Assembly: GCA_965112735.1 (NCBI GenBank) | Contig: OZ218955.1 | Coordinates: 1,302,001-1,366,000, forward strand | Direction of reading: 5' to 3' | Source of the DNA: Phaeosaccion multiseriatum | Lineage: Eukaryota > Ochrophyta, other classes | DNA: 64,000 bases | Shown here: positions 28,776-40,900 of the stretch, piece by piece | Layout: each line of letters begins with the position of its first letter | Position numbering within the stretch: the first letter of the stretch is position 1 | Translations under genes and position numbers: made by a program | The notes under the pieces: model-generated | Told to the model about the DNA's origin: nothing | What the model saw: the letters and a program-made list of their open reading frames with translations, nothing else | Database searches by the model: none

Positions 28776-31700
28776 TTACGTAAAGTTACGTGTGGTGACG
28801 TGCCTGTGTACGAGCTCCTCGATGCGCTCCAGCTCCTGCACCCGACAAGCGCAAAAGCAAGGAGGAAGGGGAAGGAAAAGGGGGAAGAGGGGAAGAGGGG
28901 AAGGGAGGAGAGGGGGGAACGGAGGAGAGGGGGGAACGGAGGGAGAAGGGGGAGAAGGAGAGGAGATGAGGAGGGAAAGGAGGAGGCGACGATTGATAAG
29001 GCAAACGAACCACATTGAGCAAGCGCGGCACGGAATGATGGACAACACCCCCTACATATACTGCATCTCAGGGTGGGCGTTTGTGAGTGTCAGCCAGGCC
29101 TCTCCTCCCCTTCCTCCATCCTTTCGGGCCGCCTCTCCTCCCCTCCCCTCCTCTCCCCTCCCCTCCCCTCCCCTCTCTTCCTCCCACTCACCGGCAGGTC
29201 GGCGCTAACGTCATTCATTCTCAAATCCAGGCTGACGAGCGACGAATTGGTCTCAAGAGAAAGGCTAATAATCTGCATGTCGTCGTTACCAAGCTCGTTG
29301 CAGCTGAGATCCAACACGGCAAGGCTCTTCTGGGAGTCTCTTAGGATGATGGAGAGGGTAGTGGCGGTTTCGTGGCCAATACTGCTGCCGCTGAGGTTGA
29401 GATTGGTGATGGTGTTGCTGTCTCGCATGCCTTCGAGGAGCATGCGTCCACCGTCATCTGTGAGTCGGTTCAAACGGAGGTTGAGGTCCACGAGGGAGTC
29501 GTTGCTGTTGTGGGTTGCGTTGGGCGTCAAGGGATGGGGCGAGGGGAGGGACGGGGGGGGGGGGTAGGGGAGGGAGGGAGGAGGGTTGAGGAGGACAAAC
29601 AGTGGATCCATATCGAGAGAAAGCCTAGTAGTAGAAATGGTTGTAGTAGTAGTAGCCCCGTCCTCCATCCCTCCTTCCCCCCCTTTCCCTCACTCCCCTC
29701 CCCGGCCCTCTCCCTCCCTCCCCCTCTCCCTCCCTCTCCTCCCTCCCTCCCCTCCCCCCCTCCTTCCACCCCTCCCTCCTCCCCCTCCCCCCATTCACCA
29801 TCCAACCCACTCACTGTCGAAGCGCCCTGCCCAGGTACCGCCCCCCCTCCGCGTGTATCTGATTGTCAGCAAGGTTGAGGCTCGCCAACACGCTGTCGGT
29901 GCCCAGCAGCTTGCTCAGCAGTCGGGCGCCGTGGTTGGTGATTTTGTTGTGACTGACGTCGAGGTAGGTGATGGTGTTGTTGCGGATGAGGCCTGTCATG
30001 AGCATACGGAGCAAGTCGTCGTCGATCAAGTTGCCCTTCGTGTTAGAGGTGGGGGGGGTGGGGGGGTGGGAGTGCGATGTTAGTTTGTTAGAGAGGGATG
30101 GAGGGAGGTATAGAGGGAGGGAGGGGAGGAAGGGAGGGAGGTAGGGAAGGAGGGAAACGCAAGACAATACATGAAGAATTCTCCCTCCCTCCCTCTCTTC
30201 CTCCCTCCATCAATCCATTCATTCACCCTTAAGTACAAAGTAGGGTCTTCCTGTGTATATATCCATATACCTGAAAGATGAGTGCGCAGAGGTTGGGTGT
30301 CTGGTGAATGGCCTTGGCGAGGCTCGCAGCGTCGCTAATCTTCATGCCGAACAGCATCCTCTCGTACTTCATGCCAATACTCTTGACCCCGTATGTAACG
30401 TCCAACGTCGTGAGGTTGGGCAGCGCCTCGCACACCGCCTGCATGTTCGGGTGGGAGAGGAGTTGCTTCACTCTCACTGTGAAGACGTAGTCCTGACAGC
30501 AGCGCAGGAAGGCAAGCAGGTCTTCGAATGTGTCTCCGTTGTTGCCATGGTTAGCGATGCTGCCGCCTGCTGTCGTACCACCAACTATCGCACCACGACC
30601 ACTACTCGCCCCATTGGCATTGGTGCCGCTGGTGTTGGCTTGTGCGAGGGAGCTGTCGGCAGGGGGTGCGGAGGCGGAGGCGACTTGGTCGTTGTTGTTC
30701 AGAGAGGAGGTCGAGGAGGAGGTGGAGGAGCGCTTTTCTCTGCTGGTGAAGGCCTCGATACGAGCAGCTACGTGCGACTCGAAGAATAGCTGTGTTTGTC
30801 CAGAGGAGAGGCGTGAATGTCCACAGGAGATGGGATGTGCATGTGTGTGTGTGGGGGGGAAGAGGAGACAGAATATTGGGGTTTAGGGGGGAAGCAAGGG
30901 ACGAGATAACGCACGCACACACACAGGGAGAGAGAGAGCTAGGCAAACAAGCCAGACAGAAGACAGATGAGGAAAGGGCACAATGAGAGAGATGGAGACT
31001 AACATCCACCCACTCATCCACCCACCGACTCACTCCGTCACCCTCTCCGTCCCTCCGTCCCTCCGTCCCTCCCTTCCTCACTCGCACCTGCTTCCAACTA
31101 AGTCCGTGCTGATTTAAGTGGCACTTCTGCCATCCAAGCTGCTCCACACAGCGGCGCTTCCAATAGTTCTCGTCAAACACATACAATGCGCCAATCTGGA
31201 GGCAGCAGAGGGGGAGGAGGAGGGAGGAAGGAAGAGGGGGGAGGGGGGGGGATGGTCAATACTGCATGTGTCTTTGCAAAGGCACAGTGAGGCCGAACGG
31301 GAGAGAGATTCGAAAACGGGTTGGGTGCTGCACCAGGAAGGGTCGGGTGGCAGCAGCAGGGGCAGCAGCGCGCGAGAGAGAGAGGGCAAGAGAGAGACGA
31401 CAGAGAGAGAGAGAGAGAGACGAGAGAGACACGATAGGTGTGGATGGATGGAGAGGGGGAGAGAGTAAGAGAGTGAGGTGCCGCAAGGCGGGGGGTTGTT
31501 GCCATACCTTGGGGTCAAGATCTATGGACAGGTTGTCTGTTATTTGGCGCAGGAAGTTTGCCCCGATGCCTTGCTTGGCGCTTGTGCCCTCACACACGGG
31601 AAGCTGCTCGAAGTTGGCGACGATGACCTTGACGCACTTGGCAGTCAGCTTCTCGTGGGAGGGGTTGTTGCGCAGGGAGGTGTCAAAGGCCTTGTCTTCG

Positions 31701-32235
31701 ATTGGCGTCTGTAGAGCAGCGGAGTAGGAGTTGGTGATACAGCAGCAGGTGGGACAGAGATGCACAGGAGCGAAGGTGTCACCGACCAACAGACCAGCCA
31801 GCTTGCTCTAGTTGTAGCTGCGTGTGTTGAGGAGGAGTGAAGCGCCGAACCGCTAACGTGTCTGCTCTGTCCATCATCTTCATGGGAGGAAGAAGAGCCT
31901 GCAAATACTTGTTCACCACTCCAGTCTACTATGCACACGCCCCATCGCCAAACAAGGAAGATGCGTACCGGGGAAGTGGCCAAGCTCTCCCAGACTGCCC
32001 AAGTCCAGAATACTCACCAAGAGCCAGGTCAAGCGTCGCCTTCTCGTCCCTCCTCCCCTCCATTCCCACCTACCCTTCTACGTCCCTCCCCCCCCTCCCT
32101 GCCCGGTCACAACCACGAAAAAGACTTCTACCCCACACTCACCTGGAAAGCTCGGGGTCTAAAGCGCTTGACCTGATCCGCCAGTGAAGACACGTCCGTC
32201 GTGCTCCCCACACTCAGTCCCATACGCATCGCCAT
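28776..32235 (-). CDS. DRC5: Dynein regulatory complex subunit 5 (TCTE1/DRC5-like), leucine-rich repeats
   Basis: Seven exons (32235-32143, 31708-31508, 31195-31088, 30789-30271, 30035-29815, 29504-29192, 28835-28776) join in frame to 504 residues, close to the roughly 500 of human TCTE1. Exon 1 encodes MAMRMGLSVG and on. The ENYWKRRCVEQ segment and LTTLDVTYGVKSIGMKYE match DRC5 (compare its LDLTYGVKDCGM), followed by ribonuclease-inhibitor-type LRRs: ITYLDVSHNKITNHGARLL, LASLNLADNQI, LVDLNLRLNRL, ITNLNLSGSSI, LAVLDLSCNELG. DRC5 is part of the nexin-dynein regulatory complex, which links outer doublets and controls dynein-driven bending in motile cilia. An Asn/Ser/Gly-rich insert sits between residues about 140 and 215. 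Its presence implies the organism makes a motile flagellum. A generic LRR protein is possible, but the GVKSIGM signature makes DRC5 the best call. Confidence 0.9.
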
Positions 32236-32733
32236 TTTGCTGCTGCTCCTGCTCCTTCTCCTGCCGCCACCCCACTTTCCCTCCTCTTAGCTCCCCCACA
32301 ACCCCCCCTCCTAGAAACCTTCAACAGCTAACTGTTCTTGGCGTGCCTGAGGAGGCACAAATGCGGACGCCCCCCTCCCCAGCACGCTCTCTTTTGCTTT
32401 CCAGCTTGTTTCTTCCTCTTCTGCTACTGCCGCCGTTGCTGCTTCTACTGCTGCCACTTGTGCTGCTTCTTCTTCTTTTGGTTCTTCTGCTTTGTCTTAG
32501 TATACTGCAGGTGCTGACTGCCAACACACTTAGGTCACAGACGCAGCAGTCTGGTTCTTCGCAACCGTTTTCGGATTCGATCGCCAGCACTTCCGCCATC
32601 TGTGAGGACCCCCTCCTGTGTTGGGGGGCGGCCGAAAGGCGTCGGCGTCGCACACTGAGACAAGAAATACATCTTTCTTCTGCCCGTAGTCAAGCCAAGG
32701 GAAACCAGCAGGTGGAAGGACGAAGGAGCGACT

Positions 32734-32880
32734 ATGGCGGACAAGGCGAAGAGCACGACGGAGGGTACGGGGGGAAAGAAGAGCGCCCCTTCAACCAAAG
32801 GAGGCGTGAGCGTGGGCGTAGCGGGCGTCATGCTAGTCCTTGGTATTGTGTTCGGCTGGTTGGTTGGTAAGTGTGTGTAG
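32734..32880 (+). CDS. Small single-pass membrane protein (48 residues) or first exon
   Basis: A short plus-strand frame starts MADKAKSTTEGTGGKK and is followed by one hydrophobic segment, VSVGVAGVMLVLGIVFGWLV, ending GKCV. The basic, Ser/Thr-rich N-terminus and near-terminal membrane span suggest a tail-anchored or small inner-membrane topology. A perfect 5' splice site (GTAAGT) overlaps the last codons at 32868-32873, so the frame could instead be exon 1 of a longer gene. I found no following exon. The start is about 500 bp from the divergent DRC5 start. I do not recognise the family. Confidence 0.5.
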   Translation: MADKAKSTTEGTGGKKSAPSTKGGVSVGVAGVMLVLGIVFGWLVGKCV

Positions 32881-33083
32881 GGAGACGAGCTTGCACAGAC
32901 GCTCGAAAGGAGGTATCGTACCTCGGAGCGGAGCGAAGTGTCCGTGCAGCAAGCAGCACGACACAAAATGGAAGAACAGAAGGGCGCTCCAAGGAAACCT
33001 CGGGAAAAGTCTAGTGAGGCACGAGATGTGAAGTGTCGCGAAGGTGAAGGGAAGCAGACATGCTCTTTGTTGGTCTCACTACG

Positions 33084-33407
33084 TCAGGACCAACGGACCT
33101 GACTGCCGTACTGTCCAACTTGAAGACATGAATGAGATGCAGCTTCTTCGATGTCGATCATGAGAAAGTCAAGGGAGCTCAGCTCCGCAGCAGCCAAGAT
33201 GCTCTTACGGATACGCTGCTCTTTGCGTGTGACACCAGGCAGGGCAATTGAAATCCCAGGAGCGGCCAAGCCATAGCAGTCGTGTACACAACCGAACACG
33301 GGCAACCCTACCCGATCCAGTACGAATACATCCCCCAGTGTCTTCTGAGTCTCGGAACGGACAGCAAAGACCGGCTTGCGAGCTACTTGGATTCGGCAAC
33401 GCGCCAT
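33084..33407 (-). CDS. Hypothetical protein, 107 residues
   Basis: A single-exon frame opens MARCRIQVARKPVFAVRSET and includes DVFVLDRVGLPVFGCVHDCY and a charged helical stretch (VTRKEQRIRKSILAAAELS). Composition is balanced, without the repeat-driven bias of most frames here, which supports coding. No signal peptide or membrane segment is visible and I do not recognise a family. It may be one exon of a larger gene or a mobile-element remnant. It lies in the 1.8-kb gap between the small membrane ORF and the GNAT gene. Confidence 0.4.
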   Translation of the reverse strand: MARCRIQVARKPVFAVRSETQKTLGDVFVLDRVGLPVFGCVHDCYGLAAPGISIALPGVTRKEQRIRKSILAAAELSSLDFLMIDIEEAASHSCLQVGQYGSQVRWS

Positions 33408-34714
33408 GCTGCCCCAAGTAGCTCGTGAGCTCGGCTTTGCTGTCTGCTTCGACCGTCAGAAATACAGGGTTTTGTCATACTGTGTTGTACTTGGTGCATT
33501 CAAGCATTCAAGGCCCGGGCCGTGTGCACGACTGCTGCTGCTATTGGCCAGCCGCTGTGGGATTGGATTGGATTGGAAGCCCAGTTCGGAAGGCATCGTA
33601 CTGGCCATGGGAACATGGCGCCCCAGTTGTGATGGCAGCCCCATTGGGTAGGCGGAGGCTGCTGTCTCTGCCACTGCTGCGGGAATGCTGCACTCGACAC
33701 GGCTGCTTGGTGGGTGGATGGGTTGATGGGTTGGTGAGTGGGTGGGTTGGTTGGTTGGGTGGTGGGTTGGCTTCTAACAGCATCGTGCGCCATTGGCAAT
33801 GTGATGAGGGGATCTTACCCAGAAGGAGAGAGAGACACACGCAAACGGAAGAGAGAGGCCCAGTCAGCTGGTGACCAAGAAAACTTATTTTACTTTGTAA
33901 ATTGTACGCATTACGAAGTAAAAACAAGCTCAATAGAAGCCTCCAAATAACCAACACTTATCAGACCAGCCAACGGGAAGGCTCAGCACCACCACACCGC
34001 CTTCCACGCACGCACTTACGTAAAATCCGCTTACGCCGCCCCACACTTAAGAGGAGCAATCGAATGTCCGAATGTCCGATGTGTCGCATCCGTGACAGTG
34101 ACTCGTGCTGCTGCCGCCTGCAAGCCTGCTGCTGCTGCCTATATGCCTGCTGCTGCTGTTGCTGCCTATATGCCTGCTGCTGCTGCTGCTGCTGCTGCTG
34201 TTGTTGTTGTGGTTGTTTGCTGATGCTATTGGGTTGGTGTGTGCAGCTATGCTGCTGCTAGTGTAGACCCAGGCCACGAATCAAAACTGGAGCCGAGGTG
34301 ACTGCACTGTCACACAACAAGCACACCGTGTGTCAACCCACGACACACTCACCGCCAGCAGCCAAGAGAATGCTTCGGCTGCCATCCAGCGCAAGGCCTC
34401 TCTCCTCTTCCCTATCTCTGGTTTCCTTGTTTGACTGGTGCTGAGTAGGGTCGAATAACTGAAAAAATGAACGTCTCTCTTCTCACCACCTCCTCATTCT
34501 CTTCTCTCGCTCTTTCCACCCTTCCCCTCTTGAGCAAGGCCAACTGCTCCTCCTCATTTACAAGCCTCAAACAAGCTTTCCTCCTCCTCCTCCTCCTCCT
34601 CCTTCTCCTTTCGTCTTCTCCATCCACTCTCACAGCCCCCATCCGCCCCAGGCCTCGGCTCACGCCCCCTCCCAAGGTTTCCGACAGGCGGTGCACGTGT
34701 ACGCGTGACGCAGG
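33408..34714. other. Region with simple repeats, no gene supported
   Basis: Contains GGTT/GGGT-type sequence (33717-33775), CTG repeats (34108-34215) and CTC (34578-34602). A minus-strand frame at 34412-34696 has a plausible charged stretch (LVNEEEQLALLKRG) but begins in repeat-encoded poly-Arg. It may be the 3' untranslated part of the GNAT gene. Confidence 0.5.
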
Positions 34715-37505
34715 CTAAGTCGCAAATCCCTGTGCGACTCCTACCGCCCCCCCTCCTCCTCCTCCTCCTCCTCCTCCTCCTCCTCCTCCTCCGGGTGCTA
34801 ATGGGGCTCCTGGCGCTGCAGTGGCCTGTGCTTCTGTCGCTGTTGCTGCTGTTGCTGTTGTTGTTGTTGCTGCTGCTGCTGCTGCTGCTATCTCTGCCTC
34901 CCTGGCAGCTACTGCCTGCATCCGTGCAACCTCCGCCTAAACCAGCAGCAACACGCACACCACACCACATCACATCACATCACAAGACGGTGGGGTGGGG
35001 GGCAATAGGAGGGGGGGGGAGAGAGAGATTCTTCAGTGCAGGGTGGGGGATGCAAGCGGACGGGAGGAGGGGAGGAGGGGAGGGTGAGGGGTGTCCCTGA
35101 CCTTGGCCAAGGCGACTACATCACATCCACTGCCATCCACTGCCATCCACGGCCGTATCTCCCCTGAGGATCTTGGACCAAGTAAAGTAGTCTCACCTGG
35201 AGCTGCTCTGGGCTGAGGCACATTCTGACGTAGACAGCGTTCCGCCGCTCCTCCTTGTCCCCCACTGCTTGGAACTGCGCCTGTGGGGAAGGCAAGGGCG
35301 GGGGAGGGAAGGAAGCAGAGAGATGTCAGCTCCTCTCTCTCTCTCTCTCTCTCTCTGTCACTCCCTCATGCTCTCTCTCTGACCCCAGGGCCCTCACCCC
35401 CTCTCCCACCCCTCGCCCATCTCACCCCCTCCCCTCCACCTCCACCTCCCTCTCCCCTCCCCTCTCCTCCACTCTCCCCTCTCCCCTCCCTTCCCCTCCC
35501 TCTCCCCTCCGTACCTGAGCTAGCTTCTGCTGGAAGGTGCTGTCTGCTGGCACCAGTGCAGACAGCGCCGCGAGAGAGATGCGATTTTCTGTAGTTGGGT
35601 TGGGATTGATTGGTGTTTGGTTTCGTGCTTAATGGTACGTCTTCAGAAATCGAAATCGAAAAAATTTGTACATGCCCTCTCTACGCGTAGCCCATTCCTG
35701 GGCTGAGCTCAAACAAACTGAAGCTACTGAGGTGTCCGTTACGATGACGAACCTGTGGCGGTGGAGATGACGTCCTCCACGGCGCGCTTAAAGAGCACAG
35801 ACGCGTAGCCCCGCTTGCGGTACTCGGCTAGCACGCACAGTCTACGGGGGGGGTGTGTATACGTGGGTGTAGGTGTGTGTGAGAGTGTGTGAGTGGACGG
35901 CAGGGGAAGCAGCCGGGAGAGGAAAGGAGAGGCGAAATACAGAGGCTAACACTCTCTCCTTCACACTCAAGACTAGGCGGACTCCTTTGCCCTCTCTCTC
36001 TCTCTTTCTCTACCTTTCTATTTTGATTGAAACCACGACCTCTCTCGCTCTCTCTCGCTCTCTCTCCCTCTCACCGTGTGCTTGAGCATACCCCCCCCCC
36101 CCCCCGTCACCACCAAGTGCCGTGACAAAAGCAACCAGCACAGTGTAGCGTCCCTCTGCACCCACAGATCGACAAGCCCTAAGTTCTCTGCCCTCTGCTC
36201 CCTGCTGACAGGCTTTCTTTTCTCCTACCTCCTTTCCTCTTTCGTAAGTCTTACCTGTCGAAAGTAGCGATTTGTTGGCCATTTCCTGCATCCTCCACCC
36301 TCCACCGCAAATACCCAACTGGCGCATCACCAACTGTGAGTCAGAGCAAGGGGCAGCGTAAGCAAAGGCGAGGAGGGAAGAGGAAGGAAGACTATGACTC
36401 TCCAGACGGCCCTGGCGCTGCTCTACCCCCCTCTGCCCATACGCTGCCCTCACGTAGGCACAGGTACTTACGCTGCATGATGATGTGCCTGCTGGTCTTG
36501 TCCACAGCGTCAAACTCAAGCTGACAAGGGAAGAGAACAGGAGAGCGGAGTAGCAGAGCAGAGCAGGGCATGCAGTGTAGAGAAGAGTGGAGGACGTAGA
36601 GTAGGGCCCGGGAGGGAGGGGGTGAGGGAGTGGGCGAGTGGGGAAGAGAGAGGAGGTGAGGCAGGAGTCGGAGTAGGAGTAGGAGAGTAGTCAGAGCACA
36701 CACACACACTAGTAATAGCTAGTAGAAGGAGAAGGAGGAGGAAGAAGGAGGAGAAGGAGGAGGAAGAGGGAGAAGGAGGAAGGAAGGAAGGAAGGAGGAG
36801 GAGGAGGAGGAGGAGGAGGAGGAGGAGGAGGAGGAGACGAAGAAGAGAGAGGAAATACGATACGGGTAATACCTCACTTACCTCATATGGAAGACCTCCT
36901 TCCTCTACAAAGACACGCTTGCGCATTATTCTGACTAGAGCGAAGTAGGCGGCGTAGCGCTCGCTAGTTGTTGAGCTCTGGGTTGGCGGAGGGGGGGAGG
37001 AGGAGGGAGAGAGGGAGGAGAGCGAGGGAAGGGAGAGAGCGAAAGAGAGGAGCGAGGGAAAGCGAGAGAGAGAGAAATGAGAGGGAGAGAAAAGTGAGAG
37101 GGAGAGAGGAGAGTGTGTGAGAGATGGAGGGAGAGGAAGAGGAGAGGGAAAGAGAGCGAATGAGGGAAAGAGAAAAGAGACAGTGATGTGAAAAGCATTC
37201 ATTTCACTCAGAGCCACCCTCCCCTACCCCCCAACACCATGGGCTACACTGAGTCCACTCCATACCTGATCAAAAATGCGGAAGTTGATGCCTGACTGGG
37301 GCTGATGGGTGGAGAGCATCTTGAAAATGCGGCCCTTGCCCTGGTGCCCACACACGCTGCACTTGTCCTCCTGGTGGTGGGGATGGTTACAGACGTTACA
37401 CATCGGAGGGGGGCCTACCCCCCTCTGCTGTTGCTGCCGCTGTAGCTGGGGCTTTAGCTGGGGGGGGGGCTGCGGCGGTTGTCCTATCCCTCCCTGCATC
37501 ATCAT
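34715..37505 (-). CDS. GNAT-family N-acetyltransferase with N-terminal Cys/His motif
   Basis: Eight exons (37505-37266, 36977-36882, 36520-36472, 36333-36255, 35841-35753, 35588-35515, 35280-35197, 34936-34715) encode 310 residues. After a Gln/Pro-rich start, residues about 35-55 hold CNVCNHPHHQEDKCSVCGH, a probable zinc-binding pair of CxxC motifs. The GNAT core follows: RIMRKRVFVEEGGLPYELEFD (as in the VFVEEQGVP group), APVGYLRWRV, and the acetyl-CoA binding motif A in CVLAEYRKRGYASVLFKRAV (RxxGxA type). GNATs move an acetyl group from acetyl-CoA to an amine; the substrate cannot be told here. The last exon is low-complexity Ala/Thr then poly-Gly, the Gly run encoded by a GGA array (about 34751-34793), and ends AVGVAQGFAT. 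The N-terminal zinc motif fused to this GNAT type is not a combination I know. The C-terminal exon is the least certain. Confidence 0.85.
36790..36836. repeat. (GGA)n tract in GNAT intron
   Basis: GGA/GAG repeats in the intron between 36881 and 36521, purine-rich on the plus strand and so pyrimidine-rich in the transcript. Confidence 0.9.
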
Positions 37506-37892
37506 CCCCGCCCTTTACCTTCCCACCACCCCCCGCGAAGCAAGCGCCCCCACTCCTTGTTGGTCAGACACTCTCCTGAAGTGCCGAGCTCGTGGATCAA
37601 CCTCGATTAACACAGAACGAGGCAGGTTGTAGATTGGAAAAAGGTTGAAGGGCCTTGTTTCTCGAGACGTAAGTTCCCCCTCTCCTCCACAGTGCCAGAA
37701 CTAGCTTCGTGTTTCAACAGCAGAGGACTCCTGCAGAGTTATGGTTGTCTCTACACGCTCTTGGTCTCTTGTCTTTCGGCAGACAGAGAGCGCTACAGCA
37801 GCGAAGGGAAAAATTTGAATTTACGTAATGGTACATAGTTTCCGTTTCAGTATCGTAAAATCGTATGTGAAATATCTATACACTTTTGCTTT
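37506..37892. promoter_or_regulatory. Divergent promoter region, GNAT and macrodomain genes
   Basis: The two start codons are 387 bp apart and point away from each other. The sequence is less GC-rich near 37800-37890 (TTTGAATTTACGTAATGG). No gene is seen. The promoter role is inferred from the layout. Confidence 0.45.
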
Positions 37893-38895
37893 ATGCGGAT
37901 TGCCCCTTTACAAAGCCTCCTGTGCCGTGTGCTTCTAAGCAGTGGCAGCATCAGCAGAGGAAGCATCCGTATCAGCAGCTCCAGCCCCACCACCACCGGC
38001 ATCAGCAGGTGTAGCGTCCGGCACTTTGCATCCGCGACGGATCTGTCGACCCAACCCAACATGACGACCTTCCGCTTGACGGCGAGGGGAGCGAAGCTCA
38101 TCATTTCCGAGGGAGATCTCACGCAATGGCAAGGTCAGCGAGAGGGTGGAGGGGAGCTGGAGCTTGTCTTCTCTTTCTTTTGGACGCGCTTCCCCTCAGC
38201 CCTCCCAAAGGGAAACAATAATGGGGGGGGGGGGGGGGTGGTTTTACTTTGCGCGTCTCTTCGCCTCCCTTCGTCGCGCAGCCCGATGGTCCTAGCCCCT
38301 CTCGACACCCACCCTTTCCCTGCGCTTCTCTCTCCGCGTGCACGGCAGGGGATGCCATCGTGAATGCCGCCAACGAGCGTATGCTGGGCGGAGGCGGGGT
38401 GGACGGGGCGATTCATCGCCGGGCGGGCCCTGGACTGCTTGAGGTACCCCCCCATTCGTATGTGCATGGGACAAACACCAACCTCCCTCCCTGATTGACT
38501 CACTCACCCTCCCTGACTCCCTCCGGCACTCATCCAATCAGTCTTGTCCCTCTGTGGGATCCCGATCAAAACTCCTCATTTCCTCTCTCCTCTCCTCTCA
38601 TTCCTTCTACACGTACTCTACTCACCTCTCTTCACCCTGCTCTACGCGTACTCTCATCCCCTTCCCGTATTCACACCTTCTCTCCTCTCATCTCTCTCCT
38701 CTCCTTGCCAGGCGTGCAAGGCGGTGCCTGAGGTCAGGAGGGGCGTACGGTGTCCCGCAGGGGAAGCACGCATCACCGAAGGCTTCAACCTACCCGCCAC
38801 ACATGTCATTCACACTGTAGGTACGTGGGAAGTCGAGGCAGACACCGACACAGAGTCAAGTCACATCTTGGTGGGCTTGATCTGCTCTCTTCTCC

Positions 38896-38974
<79 letters not shown>

Positions 38975-39635
38975 GGGAGGTGATTGCGCGTTTTTCATCC
39001 CTACCTGCCTGTCGTCCTCTTAATGCTGTTCTACTCCCTTTTTCCTTCTTCAGCTCCTGCTACTTCACCTGCTTGCTACTGACAGCTCCTGCTACTTCAC
39101 CTGCTTGCTACTGCTGCTGCGCGCACCCCGCCCATTCTTCCCTCCACCTCGCTCGCGCCTCTTGCCCCCTGCCCTGCGCCCCCCCCTCCCCACCATCCCC
39201 TCATTCCTCGCCCCTCACCCCTCACTTGTAAAAGGCCCTCGCTTCAAGAGCCACGATTCCTCCGGGCCCGTCCTGGCCAATGCGTACCGAAATTCCATGC
39301 TCCTCGCCAAGGAGGCCAGTCTCAAGACCATCGCCTTCCCCGCCATCAGCTGTGGCGTGTATGGCTATCCTATCCGGGCAGCTGCTGAGGTTGCCCTCTC
39401 TACCGTGAAGGAGGTTGCCGAGGAGTGGGAGGGGCTGGAGGCGGTGGAGTTTGTGCTGTTTGGGGTGGACACGCTCATGCCTTTTTCCCGTGTGGCACAG
39501 CTGCTTTTTGAGGAGTGGAGGGATGATGAGCCTTGTAATGGTGACGATAGCGATGTCGCTGATGTGAAGCCGGGGAAGGAGGGGGAGCAGGAGGGTGGAA
39601 GCAACGGAGAGACGGGGAGGAATGGAGATCTATAG
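37893..39635 (+). CDS. Macrodomain protein (MacroD-like ADP-ribose hydrolase) with possible organellar presequence
   Basis: Four exons (37893-38133, 38349-38443, 38712-38820, 39235-39635) join in frame to 281 residues. Residues 1-56 are Arg/Ser-rich without acids until late ([16 protein letters not shown]), like a mitochondrial or other organellar presequence. A second Met at 57 would give a cytosolic form. The macrodomain is typical: [31 protein letters not shown] (catalytic/ADP-ribose loop), [55 protein letters not shown], and VEFVLFG. MacroD-type enzymes remove mono-ADP-ribose from proteins or hydrolyse O-acetyl-ADP-ribose. The C-terminus is an acidic Gly/Glu-rich tail. Intron 3 holds a (GA)n array. 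The family is certain; targeting is a guess. Confidence 0.92.
38898..38964. repeat. (GA)n dinucleotide repeat
   Basis: About 67 bp of GA repeats followed by a run of G, in intron 3 of the macrodomain gene. Confidence 0.95.
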
Positions 39636-40900
39636 CGGTGCCGCCGTCCCCAACCACCTCACCACCACCACGTGCGAACGAGCAACAAGGGGCAGGCCAT
39701 CAGAGACGTGAAAGTCATCAAAGTCCATCCGGTCTCCAGCAGCTGCGGCCACCCAAGAGCAGCAGCAGCTGCTGCGAGGGGAGGAGAGGGCGGGAGCTGC
39801 ATGGGTGGTGGCAAGGGCCGCACACGCCTAGGGAAGAGGGCAGCGGCAAAGCCGGCGATGGTCCTTACTTCGTTGGCTCTTGTACAGGAGGGATGGACGG
39901 ACAACACATGTCTTGTAAGTACAGTAAGTAAAGTGACGGGATGAGCATCCGGACGTTTGACGACAGTCTGTGGAACACCTGAAGCACCAACGAACCCCCC
40001 CCCAAGAGAAGCACATGGAGCCCGACTCATGGATACTGTGGTAGATCTGTCTCCTGTGTGTGCATATTGGACTTGTAGGGGCATCCCTCATCCAAATTCT
40101 TGGCAATTGGCCATCCCTCGTCGTGTACATAGGAGAGAGACACCACAGAAGGATTTTTTAACTTTTACTCGCATAAATAATGCTGAAATCTGAAATGAAA
40201 TGAATACACAGAAGCTCGTGGACGAGAACCATGCCCCATCCGCTCTCACGCACTTGTCGGGTGAGTGAGTGAGTTATGCTCAACGGGTGCGGCTTCCCTT
40301 TGCCTCGGCACGAGCACCGCCCCCCCCCCCCCCCCCTGGCCTGTCCTTCTCTCCTTCACGTAAGCGATGGTATGCCAATGAGGACAATGCGCTGTTCCCA
40401 ACATATCCCCCCTTTTTTTGGTGATAACTATGCTATTATTACAAAAAAAGACTTGAAGCAAACTAACGAGACAAGCTGGCGACCACCCGCGCACGTAACA
40501 GACCAGCCAGTGGCAGCAGCCAGGTATGGCGGTGATGATGTCCGACCCAAAAGGAGGTCTTGGTCCTATGCACGTTGACTTGGGTCAGCCACCAGCCCAC
40601 CCAAGCAGCTCCACCACCCCTCCCAGCACCCCTCTTCATCTAAGCCCAACTACCAACCACTCACTGTGAGCCGCTCGGGTACACCAGTGACTCCCCCCCC
40701 CGACCTTCGCCTTTGCTTTGCGCCTCGCCAGATGATGACCTCAGCCGCTTTTCTCGCTCTGAGAAAGAGCCCTTTCCTGTCAAGCCAATCTGCCATACGC
40801 GGTACCTCTCTCGCATCGCACCCGTCGGGTGAGCAAGAGCGGTACTCTTCTGTCTACGAGTGGTCTTGTCCACCCCCATCTCCCGACTCATCAAGCCCAT
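39636..40900. other. Convergent intergenic region, macrodomain gene and ANK F
   Basis: The two genes end towards each other here, so both 3' untranslated regions must lie in this stretch. A C-run lies at 40320-40336. Open frames at 39672-39944 and 40276-40578 show no recognised motif. Confidence 0.5.

Noticed and set aside
34412-34696. 94-residue minus-strand frame after the GNAT stop
   Set aside because: Starts in repeat-encoded poly-Arg and would need an unsupported splice; left as possible 3' UTR.
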